This document shows, piece by piece, positions 35,558-43,902 of a DNA stretch of 64,000 nucleotides (position 1 is its first letter; every line of letters starts with the position of its first letter). Source of the DNA: Streptomyces pactum. Its GTDB lineage: Bacteria > Actinomycetota > Actinomycetes > Streptomycetales > Streptomycetaceae. The DNA lies in NCBI RefSeq assembly GCF_016031615.1, contig NZ_JACYXC010000001.1, positions 5,394,001-5,458,000 on the forward strand, written 5' to 3'. The notes beneath the pieces are model-generated. The model was given only the letters and a program-made list of their open reading frames with translations. It made no database searches and was not told the origin of the DNA. Made by a program: the position numbers and the translations under genes.

Positions 35558-37242
35558 GCATCGACCCGCGGGACTACGCGTCCGTGCACGGGCCCCGCGC
35601 CGGGGACCGGGTGGTCCTCGGCGACTCCGGGCTGGTCGTGAGGGTGGAGTCCGACTCCCAGCGGCCCGGTGACGAGTTCCTCGCCGGCTTCGGCAAGACC
35701 GCCCGCGACGGCCTCCACCTGAAGGCCGCCGCGGTCCGCGACACCTGCGACGTGGTGATCAGCAACGTCCTGGTCATCGACGCCCTGCTGGGCATCCGCA
35801 AGGTGTCCATCGGCATCCGCGAGGGCCGCATCCACGCCATCGGGCGGGCGGGCAACCCCGACACCCTCGACGGCGTGGACGTGGTCGTCGGCACCGGGAC
35901 CACCATCGTCTCCGGCGAGGGAATGATCGCCACCGCCGGCGCCGTGGACACCCATGTCCACCTGCTCTCGCCGCGGGTGATGGAGGCGTCGCTCGCCTCC
36001 GGCGTGACCACCGTCATCGGCCAGGAGTTCGGCCCGGTCTGGGGCGTCGGCGTCAACTCACCCTGGGCGCTGCGCCACGCCTTCAACGCCTTCGACGCCT
36101 GGCCGGTCAACATCGGCTTCCTCGCCCGCGGCTCCTCCTCGCACCCCGCACCGCTGGAGGAGGCGCTCGCCGAGGGCGGCGCCTGCGGCTTCAAGGTGCA
36201 CGAGGACATGGGGGCGCACGCCCGCGCGCTGGACACCGCGCTGCGCGTCGCCGAGGACCACGACGTCCAGGTGGCGCTGCACAGCGACGGCCTCAACGAG
36301 TGCCTGTCGGTCGAGGACACCCTCGCGGTGCTGGAGGGGCGGACCATCCACGCCTTCCACATCGAGGGCTGCGGCGGCGGACACGTGCCCAACGTGCTGC
36401 GGATGGCCGGGGTGCCGAACGTCATCGGCTCCTCCACCAACCCCACGCTGCCGTTCGGCCGGGACGCGGTCGCCGAGCACTACGGCATGATCGTCTCCGT
36501 CCACGACCTCAAGACCGACCTGCCGGGCGACGCCGCGATGGCCCGGGACCGCATCCGCGCCGGGACCATGGGCGCCGAGGACGTCCTGCACGACGTGGGC
36601 GCCATCGGCATCACCTCCTCCGACGCCCAGGGCATGGGCCGGGCCGGGGAGACGGTGCGCCGCACCTTCGCCATGGCCGGGAAGATGAAGGCGGAGCTGG
36701 GGCCGCTGCCGGACGACGGCCCGCACGACGACAACGGCCGGGTGCTGCGCTACGTCGCCAAGCTCACGATCAACCCCGCGCTCGCCCACGGCCTGGCGCA
36801 CGAGATCGGCTCGCTGACCGTCGGCAAGCTCGCCGACATCGTGCTGTGGCGGCCGGAGTTCTTCGGCGCCAAGCCCCAGCTGGTGCTGAAGGCCGGCTTC
36901 CCCGCGTACGGCGTCACCGGCGACCCGAACGCGGCCACCGACACCTGCGAGCCGCTCGTGCTCGGCCCGCAGTTCGGCGCCCACGGGGCGACCGCCGCGG
37001 ACCTGTCGGTGGCCTTCGTCGCCCGGGCGGCGGTGGACCGGGAGCGGGACACCGTGCCGACCCGGCGGCGCCGCGTCGCGGTGCGCGGCACCCGCGGCAT
37101 CGGCCCCGCCGACCTGGTCCGCAACGCCCGGCTGGGCGAGGTCCGGGTGGACGAGCGCAGCGGACTGGTGACGCTCGACGGCGCCCCGATGCGCTCCGAA
37201 CCGGCCGACCGGATCTCCCTCAACCGCCTGTACTTCCTGTGA
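35554..37242 (+). CDS. ureC: Urease alpha subunit, divergent paralogue
   Basis: 562 aa. The nickel site is largely present: DTHVH, the carbamylated-Lys segment GFKVHEDMG, LHSDGLNE, FHIEGCGGGH and the Asp in TSSDAQGMGR. The active-site flap is altered: canonical MVCHHL is replaced by IVSVHDL, so the flap Cys is Val and the second His is Asp, while the first His is kept. It may still bind Ni but could have changed activity or substrate. It overlaps ureAB by 4 bp and is followed by agmatine deiminase and TetR. From memory, the same arrangement exists in S. coelicolor as a second urease separate from the full ure operon. Confidence 0.92.
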   Translation: MSIDPRDYASVHGPRAGDRVVLGDSGLVVRVESDSQRPGDEFLAGFGKTARDGLHLKAAAVRDTCDVVISNVLVIDALLGIRKVSIGIREGRIHAIGRAGNPDTLDGVDVVVGTGTTIVSGEGMIATAGAVDTHVHLLSPRVMEASLASGVTTVIGQEFGPVWGVGVNSPWALRHAFNAFDAWPVNIGFLARGSSSHPAPLEEALAEGGACGFKVHEDMGAHARALDTALRVAEDHDVQVALHSDGLNECLSVEDTLAVLEGRTIHAFHIEGCGGGHVPNVLRMAGVPNVIGSSTNPTLPFGRDAVAEHYGMIVSVHDLKTDLPGDAAMARDRIRAGTMGAEDVLHDVGAIGITSSDAQGMGRAGETVRRTFAMAGKMKAELGPLPDDGPHDDNGRVLRYVAKLTINPALAHGLAHEIGSLTVGKLADIVLWRPEFFGAKPQLVLKAGFPAYGVTGDPNAATDTCEPLVLGPQFGAHGATAADLSVAFVARAAVDRERDTVPTRRRRVAVRGTRGIGPADLVRNARLGEVRVDERSGLVTLDGAPMRSEPADRISLNRLYFL

Positions 37243-37570
37243 ACCCCGCCGGCACCGCGCCGCACGCCGGTGCGGTGCCGGCTCCGGCCGTGCCGCCGGA
37301 CGTCGTGCCGTGTGCCGGATGCGCCGCCCACCGCCCCGCCGTACGCCGGTGCGGTGCCGGCTCCGGCTCCGGCCGCCGTGCCGCACACCGGCCCGGTGCC
37401 GGACGCTGCCGCACGGCGGTGCCGGTGCCGGGCCGGTACGGCCGCCGCACCGCCCGCGCGCCCGGCCGCCCGCCGGTGCCGTACGCCCCCCACCGCCCGC
37501 CCCGCGCCGTACGCCGGCGCCGCTCCCGGGCCGCCGTCCGCCGCCACCGAACCACCCCGAGGACCGCACC
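37243..37570. other. Intergenic with a 24-nt direct repeat
   Basis: About 330 bp between ureC and the agmatine deiminase. A 24-nt unit starting ACGCCGGTGCGGTGCCGGCT occurs at 37264 and 37343. No gene or terminator is clear. GAGG at about 37559, 8 nt before the ATG at 37571, is the likely ribosome site of the next gene. Confidence 0.55.
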
Positions 37571-37670
37571 ATGACCAGCACCACCACCCCCCGCGCCGGC
37601 CGCGGACCCCACCCCCGCCGCCACCGCCGCGCCGGCCGACCGCACCACCCCGGCCGCCGCCGGGTACCGG

Positions 37671-38690
37671 ATGCCCCCCGAGTGGGCGCCGCACGACCGC
37701 ACCTGGATGGCCTGGCCGGGCCCCAACGCCACGTTCGGCGCGGAGGGGGAGGAGAGCCTGGGGCGGGCCCGGCACGCCTGGGCCGAGGTGGCCCGGGCGG
37801 TCCGCCGCTTCGAACCGGTGACGGTGGTCGCGGGCGCCGGGCAGAGCGGCGCGGCGGCCCGGCTGCTGGGCCCGGGCATCGACGTGGTGGAGGCCCCGCT
37901 GGACGACGCCTGGATGCGGGACATCGGGCCCACCTTCCTCACCGGCCCCGGCGGGCTCGCCGCCACCGACTGGGTGTTCAACGGCTGGGGCGCCCAGGAC
38001 TGGGCGGCGTGGGACCGCGACCGGCACATCGGCGCCTTCGTGGCCGGCCGGGCCGGGGCCCGCCGGTTCGCCTCCCCGCTGGTCAACGAGGGCGGCGGCA
38101 TCCACGTGGACGGTGAGGGCACGGTGCTGCTCACCGAGACCGTCCAGCTCGACCCGGACCGCAACCCGGGGTGGACCCGCGCGCGGGCCGAGGCCGAGAT
38201 CCACGCCCAGCTCGGCACCCGCAAGGCCATCTGGCTGCCGCGCGGGCTCACCCGCGACTACGGCCGGTTCGGCACCCGCGGCCACGTGGACATCGTCGCC
38301 GCCTTCGCCGCCCCCGGCGTGGTCGTGGCGCACACCCAGCCCGACCCGTCCCACCCCGACCACGAGGTCTGCCGCGAGCTGGTGGCGCTGCTGCGCGGCT
38401 CCACCGACGCCCGCGGCCGGGAGCTGACCGTGGTGGAGCTGCCCGCGCCCACCGTCACCGAGACCGACGGCGAGCCGGCCGACCTCAGCTACGTCAACCA
38501 CTACCTGTGCAACGGCGGCGTGGTGCTGTGCGCCTTCGGCGACCCCCGTGACGAGCACGCGGCCGGGATCTTCCGCCGGCTCTTCCCGTCCCGCACGGTC
38601 ACCCTGGTCGACGCCCGGGAGATCTTCGCAGCCGGTGGCGGCATACACTGCATCACCCAGCAGCAGCCCCGGACCGCCGGGCAGCGGTGA
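37671..38690 (+). CDS. aguA: Agmatine deiminase (N-terminus probably frameshifted)
   Basis: 339 aa from ATG 37671 (MPPEWAPHDRTWMAWPGP). Hydrolyses agmatine to N-carbamoylputrescine and ammonia. Guanidine-modifying fold: substrate Asp/Glu in DDAWMRDIGPTF and NEGGGIHVDGEG, His in GHVDIVAAF, catalytic Cys near the end in GGGIHCITQQ. ATG 37671 has no ribosome site. A better start, ATG 37571 with GAGG 8 nt before it, is out of frame. Removing one C from the C6 run at 37587-37592 would join it in frame and add about 34 Ala/Pro/Thr residues (MTSTTTPAPAADPTPAATAA). Neighbours suggest a nitrogen-salvage operon. Confidence 0.92.
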   Translation: MPPEWAPHDRTWMAWPGPNATFGAEGEESLGRARHAWAEVARAVRRFEPVTVVAGAGQSGAAARLLGPGIDVVEAPLDDAWMRDIGPTFLTGPGGLAATDWVFNGWGAQDWAAWDRDRHIGAFVAGRAGARRFASPLVNEGGGIHVDGEGTVLLTETVQLDPDRNPGWTRARAEAEIHAQLGTRKAIWLPRGLTRDYGRFGTRGHVDIVAAFAAPGVVVAHTQPDPSHPDHEVCRELVALLRGSTDARGRELTVVELPAPTVTETDGEPADLSYVNHYLCNGGVVLCAFGDPRDEHAAGIFRRLFPSRTVTLVDAREIFAAGGGIHCITQQQPRTAGQR

Positions 38691-38832
38691 GGCGCGGCCC
38701 GGGTCCCCGGCCGGCCCCGCCGGCACCCGCCCGGGCGCCTGCGACACCCCGGCCGGGACCGCCCCGGCCGCCGGCCACGCCCCGGTGGACACGGCGGACC
38801 GGCCGGTGAGCACGAGTGAGGGAGGGTCGGTG

Positions 38833-39447
38833 GTGGCCGGTACGGCCCGTACCCCCAGGCGCCGGGCGAGCCCGCCGCGCGAGCAGGTGCTCGCCGCCGC
38901 CATGCGCACCATCGCCGAACACGGCCTGGCCGCCCTGACCATGGCCCAGCTGGGCCGCGAGGTCGGGATGAGCAGCGGCCACCTGCTCTACTACTTCCGC
39001 AGCAAGGACGAACTGCTGCTGCAGACCCTGATGTGGAGCGAGGAGCAGCTGGGCGCCGAGCGGCGGGCGGCGCTGTCCCGGCCGGTGTCCGTCCGGGAGC
39101 GGCTGGACGCCTTCGTCGAGCTGTACCTGCCGGACGCCGTCCGCGACCCGCGCTGGACGCTCTGGCTGGAGGTGTGGAACCGCTCGCAGGCGGCCGACGA
39201 GCCCACCCGGGCCCGCCAGCTGGAACTGGAGCTGGCCTGGCACCGGGACCTGGTGGCGCTGCTGGCCGAGGGGGCATCCCGGGGGGAGTTCGGGGCGGTG
39301 GACGCGGACCGGTTCGCGGTGCGCACCCGGGCCATGCTGGACGGCTTCGGCACCCACCTGGTGGTGGGGCTGCCCGGGCTGGACCGGGCGGCGGTGCTCG
39401 GCCACGTCCGCGAGTACCTGGACGGCTCGCTCACCCCGGCCGGCTGA
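38833..39447 (+). CDS. TetR family regulator of the urease/agmatine unit
   Basis: 204 aa. The HTH reads TMAQLGREVGMSSGHLLYYF. The C-terminal domain is of the BetI-like kind (WTLWLEVWNRSQAADEPTR, MLDGFGTHLVVGLPGL). I chose GTG 38833 because GGAGG lies 7 nt upstream; GTG 38830 is equally possible. It follows agmatine deiminase by 142 bp on the same strand. The paired boxes before ureAB are its likely targets, but no binding is shown by sequence alone. Confidence 0.9.
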   Translation: MAGTARTPRRRASPPREQVLAAAMRTIAEHGLAALTMAQLGREVGMSSGHLLYYFRSKDELLLQTLMWSEEQLGAERRAALSRPVSVRERLDAFVELYLPDAVRDPRWTLWLEVWNRSQAADEPTRARQLELELAWHRDLVALLAEGASRGEFGAVDADRFAVRTRAMLDGFGTHLVVGLPGLDRAAVLGHVREYLDGSLTPAG

Positions 39448-39534
39448 CGGCGGGGTGACCGGGCGGCCCGCCGGCCGCACGCCCGCCGCCCGCATCCTGA
39501 GACGGCCCGCGGACCGCCCCCGGGGTGTGGAAGG

Positions 39535-39594
39535 ATGCGGCCTGTGCTCTCGTTCGCCATGATTATTGGCAGCAGGCGCGCCGGTCCGCAGTGA
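39535..39594 (+). CDS. Probable cimA leader peptide
   Basis: ATG 39535 gives MRPVLSFAMIIGSRRAGPQ. GTG 39544, with GGAAGG 9 nt upstream, gives the last 16 residues and is the more likely start. The centre is ATG-ATT-ATT; ATT is very rare in this genome, so two successive Ile codons here are notable. A terminator follows 54 bp later, then cimA. This parallels the ilvB leader and suggests isoleucine-sensing attenuation. Confidence 0.7.
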   Translation: MRPVLSFAMIIGSRRAGPQ

Positions 39595-39648
39595 CCGCCC
39601 CGTACGAACCGGTACGGCGCGGCCATCGTGCCCCCAGACCCGCGCGCA

Positions 39649-39676
39649 GACCTCTCGCACCCGCGAGGGGTCTTTT
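39649..39676 (+). terminator. cimA attenuator terminator
   Basis: GACCTCTCGC (39649-39658), loop ACCC, GCGAGGGGTC (39663-39672), then TTTT and C-G-TTT. Ten pairs including one G-U. It lies between the leader ORF and cimA. Confidence 0.85.
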
Positions 39677-39782
39677 CGTTTCCCGGCCCGACCCCGCCGG
39701 GAACGGGAGCGCGAGGGATCATCGAAGGGCGCGGAACCGGGTATTCCGGTAGACCGAGATCCCAACCAGGAGTCAGATCAGC

Positions 39783-41453
39783 ATGACGGACGCAAGCAAC
39801 ACCGTCCCGGGCGACGGCTCGCCGGCCGGCGCCGCCGCCCCCGCCTTCCGTCCGGTGGACGACAGCTTCCACGTCTTCGACACCACGCTGCGCGACGGCG
39901 CGCAGCGTGAGGGCATCAACCTCAGCGTCGCGGACAAGCTGGCCATCGCCCGGCACCTGGACGACTTCGGCGTGGGGTTCATCGAGGGCGGCTGGCCCGG
40001 CGCCAACCCGCGGGACACCGAGTTCTTCGCCCGGGCCCGTGCCGAGATCGACTTCCGCCACGCCCGCCTCGTCGCCTTCGGCGCCACCCGCAGGGCGGGC
40101 GTCCGTGCCGAGGACGACCCGCAGGTGCGGGCGCTGCTGGACTCCGGGGCGCCGGTGATCACCCTGGTCGCCAAGGCGCACGACCGCCATGTGGAGCTCG
40201 CGCTGCGCACCAGCCTCGACGAGAACCTGGCGATGATCCGCGACACCGTCTCCCACCTGCGCGCGCGGGGCCGCCGGGTCTTCGTGGACTGCGAGCACTT
40301 CTTCGACGGGTACCGCGCCAACCCCGGCTACGCCAAGCAGGTCGTCCGCACCGCCCACGAGGCGGGCGCCGACGTGGTGGTGCTGTGCGACACCAACGGC
40401 GGCATGGTGCCCGCCCAGGTGCACGCGGTGGTCGCCACCGTGCTCGCCGACACCGGCGCCCGGCTGGGCATCCACGCCCAGGACGACACCGGCTGCGCGG
40501 TGGCCAACACGCTGGCCGCCGTGGACGCCGGTGCCACCCATGTGCAGTGCACCGCCAACGGCTACGGCGAACGGGTCGGCAACGCCAACCTCTTCCCGGT
40601 CGTGGCCGCGCTGGAGCTGAAGTACGACCGGCGGGTGCTGCCGCCCGGGACGCTGACCGAGATGACCCGCATCTCGCACGCCATCGCCGAGGTCGTCAAC
40701 CTCACCCCGTCCACCCACCAGCCCTACGTCGGTGTCTCCGCCTTCGCGCACAAGGCCGGGCTGCACGCCTCGGCGATCAAGGTCGATCCCGACCTGTACC
40801 AGCACATCGACCCCGAGCGGGTCGGCAACACCATGCGGATGCTCGTCTCCGACATGGCCGGGCGCGCCTCGGTGGAGCTGAAGGGCAAGGAGCTGGGCAT
40901 CGACCTCGGCGGCGACCGGGAGCTGATCGGCCGCGTGGTGGAGCGGGTCAAGGAGCGGGAGCTGGCCGGCTACACCTACGAGGCCGCCGACGCCTCGTTC
41001 GAGCTGCTGCTCCGCGAGGAGCTCCAGCGGGCGGAGGAGGGGCGGGCCCGCCGGTACTTCCGGCTGGACTCCTGGCGCGCCATCGTCGAGGTCCGCCCGG
41101 ACGGCAGCCACGTCAACGAGGCCACCGTCAAGCTCTGGGCCAAGGGCGAGCGCATCGTCGCCACCGCCGAGGGCAACGGCCCGGTGAACGCCCTGGACCG
41201 GGCGCTGCGGGTGGGACTGGAGCGCATCTACCCGCAGCTGGCCGGGATGGAGCTGGTGGACTACAAGGTCCGCATCCTGGAAGGCCGGCACGGCACCCAG
41301 TCCACCACCCGGGTCCTGGTCTCCACCACCGACGGCCGGGACGAGTGGTCCACCGTCGGGGTCGGGGACAACGTGATCGCCGCGTCCTGGGAGGCGCTGG
41401 ACGACGCGTACGCCTACGGGCTGCGGCGGGCCGGGGTGAGCCCGCAGGAGTAG
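39783..41453 (+). CDS. cimA: Citramalate synthase
   Basis: 556 aa. It condenses pyruvate and acetyl-CoA to citramalate, a threonine-independent route to 2-ketobutyrate and isoleucine. The HMGL-like barrel has DTTLRDGAQREGINLSV and the metal-ligand segment GLHASAIKVD. The spacing VADKLAIARHLDDFGVGFIEGGWP fits CimA rather than LeuA. The C-terminal LeuA dimerisation/regulatory domain (NALDRALRVGLERIYPQL) should give feedback control. The gene may be listed as leuA in older annotation. It is preceded by a leader peptide and terminator. Confidence 0.95.
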   Translation: MTDASNTVPGDGSPAGAAAPAFRPVDDSFHVFDTTLRDGAQREGINLSVADKLAIARHLDDFGVGFIEGGWPGANPRDTEFFARARAEIDFRHARLVAFGATRRAGVRAEDDPQVRALLDSGAPVITLVAKAHDRHVELALRTSLDENLAMIRDTVSHLRARGRRVFVDCEHFFDGYRANPGYAKQVVRTAHEAGADVVVLCDTNGGMVPAQVHAVVATVLADTGARLGIHAQDDTGCAVANTLAAVDAGATHVQCTANGYGERVGNANLFPVVAALELKYDRRVLPPGTLTEMTRISHAIAEVVNLTPSTHQPYVGVSAFAHKAGLHASAIKVDPDLYQHIDPERVGNTMRMLVSDMAGRASVELKGKELGIDLGGDRELIGRVVERVKERELAGYTYEAADASFELLLREELQRAEEGRARRYFRLDSWRAIVEVRPDGSHVNEATVKLWAKGERIVATAEGNGPVNALDRALRVGLERIYPQLAGMELVDYKVRILEGRHGTQSTTRVLVSTTDGRDEWSTVGVGDNVIAASWEALDDAYAYGLRRAGVSPQE

Positions 41454-41523
41454 CGCCCCGCGCCGGGGCGGCCGGGAACCCCCGGGGCTGCCGGGACCCC
41501 GGGGCGCCCGGACGGTGGCGGCA

Positions 41524-41590
41524 CCGGACGGTCCCGTGCGGCGGCCGAGGCCGGATGGTCCCGTGCGGCGGCCGAGGCCGGACGGGACAG
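41524..41590. repeat. 27-bp tandem repeat between cimA and the TPM-like gene
   Basis: A unit starting CCGGACGGTCCCGTGCGGCG occurs at 41524 and 41551 with one base change, and a third partial copy begins at 41578. Confidence 0.75.
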
Positions 41591-41739
41591 GGCTGTGGCG
41601 CGGGCCGGCGGGGGGCGGGGGGCCGGCAGGGGAGCGGGGGGGCAGGACCGGGCGGCGGCTGGGGTCGGTGGCGGGCGGACCGCCGCCGGACCACCGCGCG
41701 ACATGCCCTCTTTGCCCTCTTTCGGGTAGCGTCGAAGGT

Positions 41740-43083
41740 ATGCGGAACCGGCTGTTCCCCCTCCTCGCCGGAGTGCTGCTGGCCCTCGCGGCGCTCCTGC
41801 CGTGGACGGCCGGCGGCGCCGCCGCCGCGGACACCGGTCTGGACGAGGCGGCCCGGGCCCTGCGGCAAGGCCCGGTCTACGTGGACCCCGGCGCCCGCGA
41901 CCAGCTCTCGCGCTCCGAGCAGAACGCCCTGGCGGAGCGGATCCGGGACGCGGACAGGCCGGTGTTCGTCGCCGTGCTCCCGGAGGACGACCGGTTCCCC
42001 GCGGCGAACCTGCTCAGCGATCTGCGGTCCCGGACCGGGATCACCGGGGTGTACGCCGTCCGGCTCGGCGACGGCTTCGACGCCGGTGCCGACTCCTCGG
42101 TGATGTCCAACCGCGCCGTGGACAACCTCGTCCGCTCCGTGGAGCCGCCCGGCGGCCGGGACGCCGCGGGCCAGCTCGACGACTTCGTGGACGGAGCGCT
42201 GCAACAGGCCCGGGGCGACGCCCCGGCCTCCTGGGGCGGCGCCTCCCGGGACGCCACCATCGTCGGCGCCCTGGTCACCATCGGCATGCTGCTCGTCGTC
42301 GCCGCGATCGGCGCGTTCCTGGTGTCCTCCCGCCGGCGCAGGCGGCAAGAGGCGCAGGAGCAGGCCGCGCTGCGCAAGCTCCGGGTGGTGGTGGACGAGG
42401 ACATCACCGCCTTCGGCGAGGAACTCGACCGCCTGGACTTCCACCCCGGCGAGCCGGGGGCCGACGACGCGATGCGCGCGGACTACACCCGGGCGCTGGA
42501 CGGTTACGACGGGGCCAAGGCGGCGATGGCGGCCGCGCGCCACCCCGACGACGTACGGGCCGTCACCCGGGCGCTGGACGACGGCCGCCACGCGCTGGCC
42601 GCGCTCGCCGCCCGCCGGGCCGGGAAGCCGCCGCCCGAACGACGGCCCCCCTGCTTCTTCGACCCCCGCCACGGGCCGTCCACCACCGACGCCCGGTGGG
42701 CCCCGCCCGGCGGCGCCGAGCGGACCGTCCCGGTGTGCGCCGCCGACGCCGCGCGGCTGGCGGACGGCGAGGAACCGGCCGGCCGCACCGTGGAGACCGC
42801 GCGCGGCCGGGTGCCGTACTGGGAGGCCGGACCGGCGTACGGGCCCTGGGCCGGCGGCTACTTCGCCGCCTACGGCGGAGGTCTGCTGCCCGGCCTGCTG
42901 GTGGGCACCATGCTCGGCTCGATGCTCACCACCCCGGCCTACGCCGACACCGACGGCTTCGGCGGCGACTTCTCCGGAGGTGACGTCTCCGGCAGCGACT
43001 TCGACTCCGGGGACTTCGGCGGCTTCGACGGCGGCGGTGGTTTCGGCGGCGGTGACGGCGGGTTCGGCGGCGGCGACTTCTGA
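41740..43083 (+). CDS. Secreted/membrane protein with TPM-like architecture and a Gly/Asp/Phe tail
   Basis: 447 aa. A cleavable signal (MRNRLFPLLAGVLLALAALL) is followed by an extracellular domain of about 150 residues starting LDEAARALRQGPVYVDPGAR. One TM helix (TIVGALVTIGMLLVVAAIGA), then a basic stop-transfer (SSRRRRRQEAQ), a cytoplasmic helical region and a final Gly-rich tail of repeated GGDF/GGGFGGGD. This resembles TPM-domain proteins that end in a Gly-rich tail. No catalytic motif is seen. Function unknown. GAAGG precedes the ATG at 41740. Confidence 0.7.
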   Translation: MRNRLFPLLAGVLLALAALLPWTAGGAAAADTGLDEAARALRQGPVYVDPGARDQLSRSEQNALAERIRDADRPVFVAVLPEDDRFPAANLLSDLRSRTGITGVYAVRLGDGFDAGADSSVMSNRAVDNLVRSVEPPGGRDAAGQLDDFVDGALQQARGDAPASWGGASRDATIVGALVTIGMLLVVAAIGAFLVSSRRRRRQEAQEQAALRKLRVVVDEDITAFGEELDRLDFHPGEPGADDAMRADYTRALDGYDGAKAAMAAARHPDDVRAVTRALDDGRHALAALAARRAGKPPPERRPPCFFDPRHGPSTTDARWAPPGGAERTVPVCAADAARLADGEEPAGRTVETARGRVPYWEAGPAYGPWAGGYFAAYGGGLLPGLLVGTMLGSMLTTPAYADTDGFGGDFSGGDVSGSDFDSGDFGGFDGGGGFGGGDGGFGGGDF

Positions 43084-43380
43084 GGCCCCGCGCGGGCGCC
43101 GCCCGGCCCGGCTGCCGCTGTGCGCCGCCCCGCCCGGGCCCCCGCCGATCCGCCCGGGCCCTGCGACCCCGGACCCGCGTCGGCCCCCCGGCTCCCGCCC
43201 CCTCGCGGGCCGGCCGGCGCCGGGCCGTCACCGGCCGGCCGCACCCGCGTCACCCGGCGGAACCGTCCCGGCCGTCTTCGACGCGCCCCCTGGTCAACGC
43301 GCGTAGCAGCGGGCATCATCCTCCTGCTCCACCTGCACCACCGCCATCCGTCAGCATGGTTCCGGCAGGAGGATTCCTCG

Positions 43381-43902
43381 ATGTCCCACCCGGTCCGGCA
43401 CGTCCTCACCGTCCTCGCCCTGGTCATGGGCGCGCTCTTCGCCCCGGGCGTCGGCGCGCTCAGCGGCGGCCCGGCGCACGCCACCGTCACCGTCACCAAG
43501 CTCACCCACTCCCAGGCCACCGCGATGTTCCGCGAGGTGGGCATCACCTGGTCGTCCTCGGGCGGCTGCTCCGACCGCAACAACCCGACCTGCACCTCGT
43601 TCGAACAGCTCAACCTGGCCACCGCCCAGGGCGCCCAGACCCTCAAGCGGGCCAGCGGCTGCGCCCTGAACATCACCGGCGGCACCGAGACCGGGCACGC
43701 CGGCGGCACCTACAGCCACTGGAACGGCTACAAGCTCGACTTCAGCCCCTACACCTGCCTGAGCAACTACATCACCGGCACCTTCACCTACATCGGCGTC
43801 CGGGGCGACGGCGCGAAGATGTGGCAGTCCGGCTCCGGCAACGTCTACGCCCGCGAGAGCAACCACTGGGACGTGCTCTACTACAACTGCGGCGGCTGCT
43901 GA
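43381..43902 (+). CDS. Secreted M15-like zinc peptidase fold protein
   Basis: 173 aa. Sec-type signal (VLTVLALVMGALFAPGVGAL) ending near PAHA. The mature part has four or more Cys and the motifs TYSHWNGYKLDF (HxxxxxxD) and ESNHWDVLYY (ExxHWD-like). These are the Zn ligands and catalytic Glu pattern of M15/hedgehog-type D,D-peptidases. A cell-wall peptidase role is plausible, but the family is inferred from motifs. AGGAGG is 8 nt before the ATG. Its TGA overlaps the ATG of the lyase gene (TGATG), so translation is coupled. Confidence 0.75.
   Translation: MSHPVRHVLTVLALVMGALFAPGVGALSGGPAHATVTVTKLTHSQATAMFREVGITWSSSGGCSDRNNPTCTSFEQLNLATAQGAQTLKRASGCALNITGGTETGHAGGTYSHWNGYKLDFSPYTCLSNYITGTFTYIGVRGDGAKMWQSGSGNVYARESNHWDVLYYNCGGC

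Noticed and set aside
41454..41739. Possible small gene between cimA and the TPM-like protein
   Set aside because: The frame comes from a 27-bp tandem repeat and has no ribosome site or recognisable sequence.
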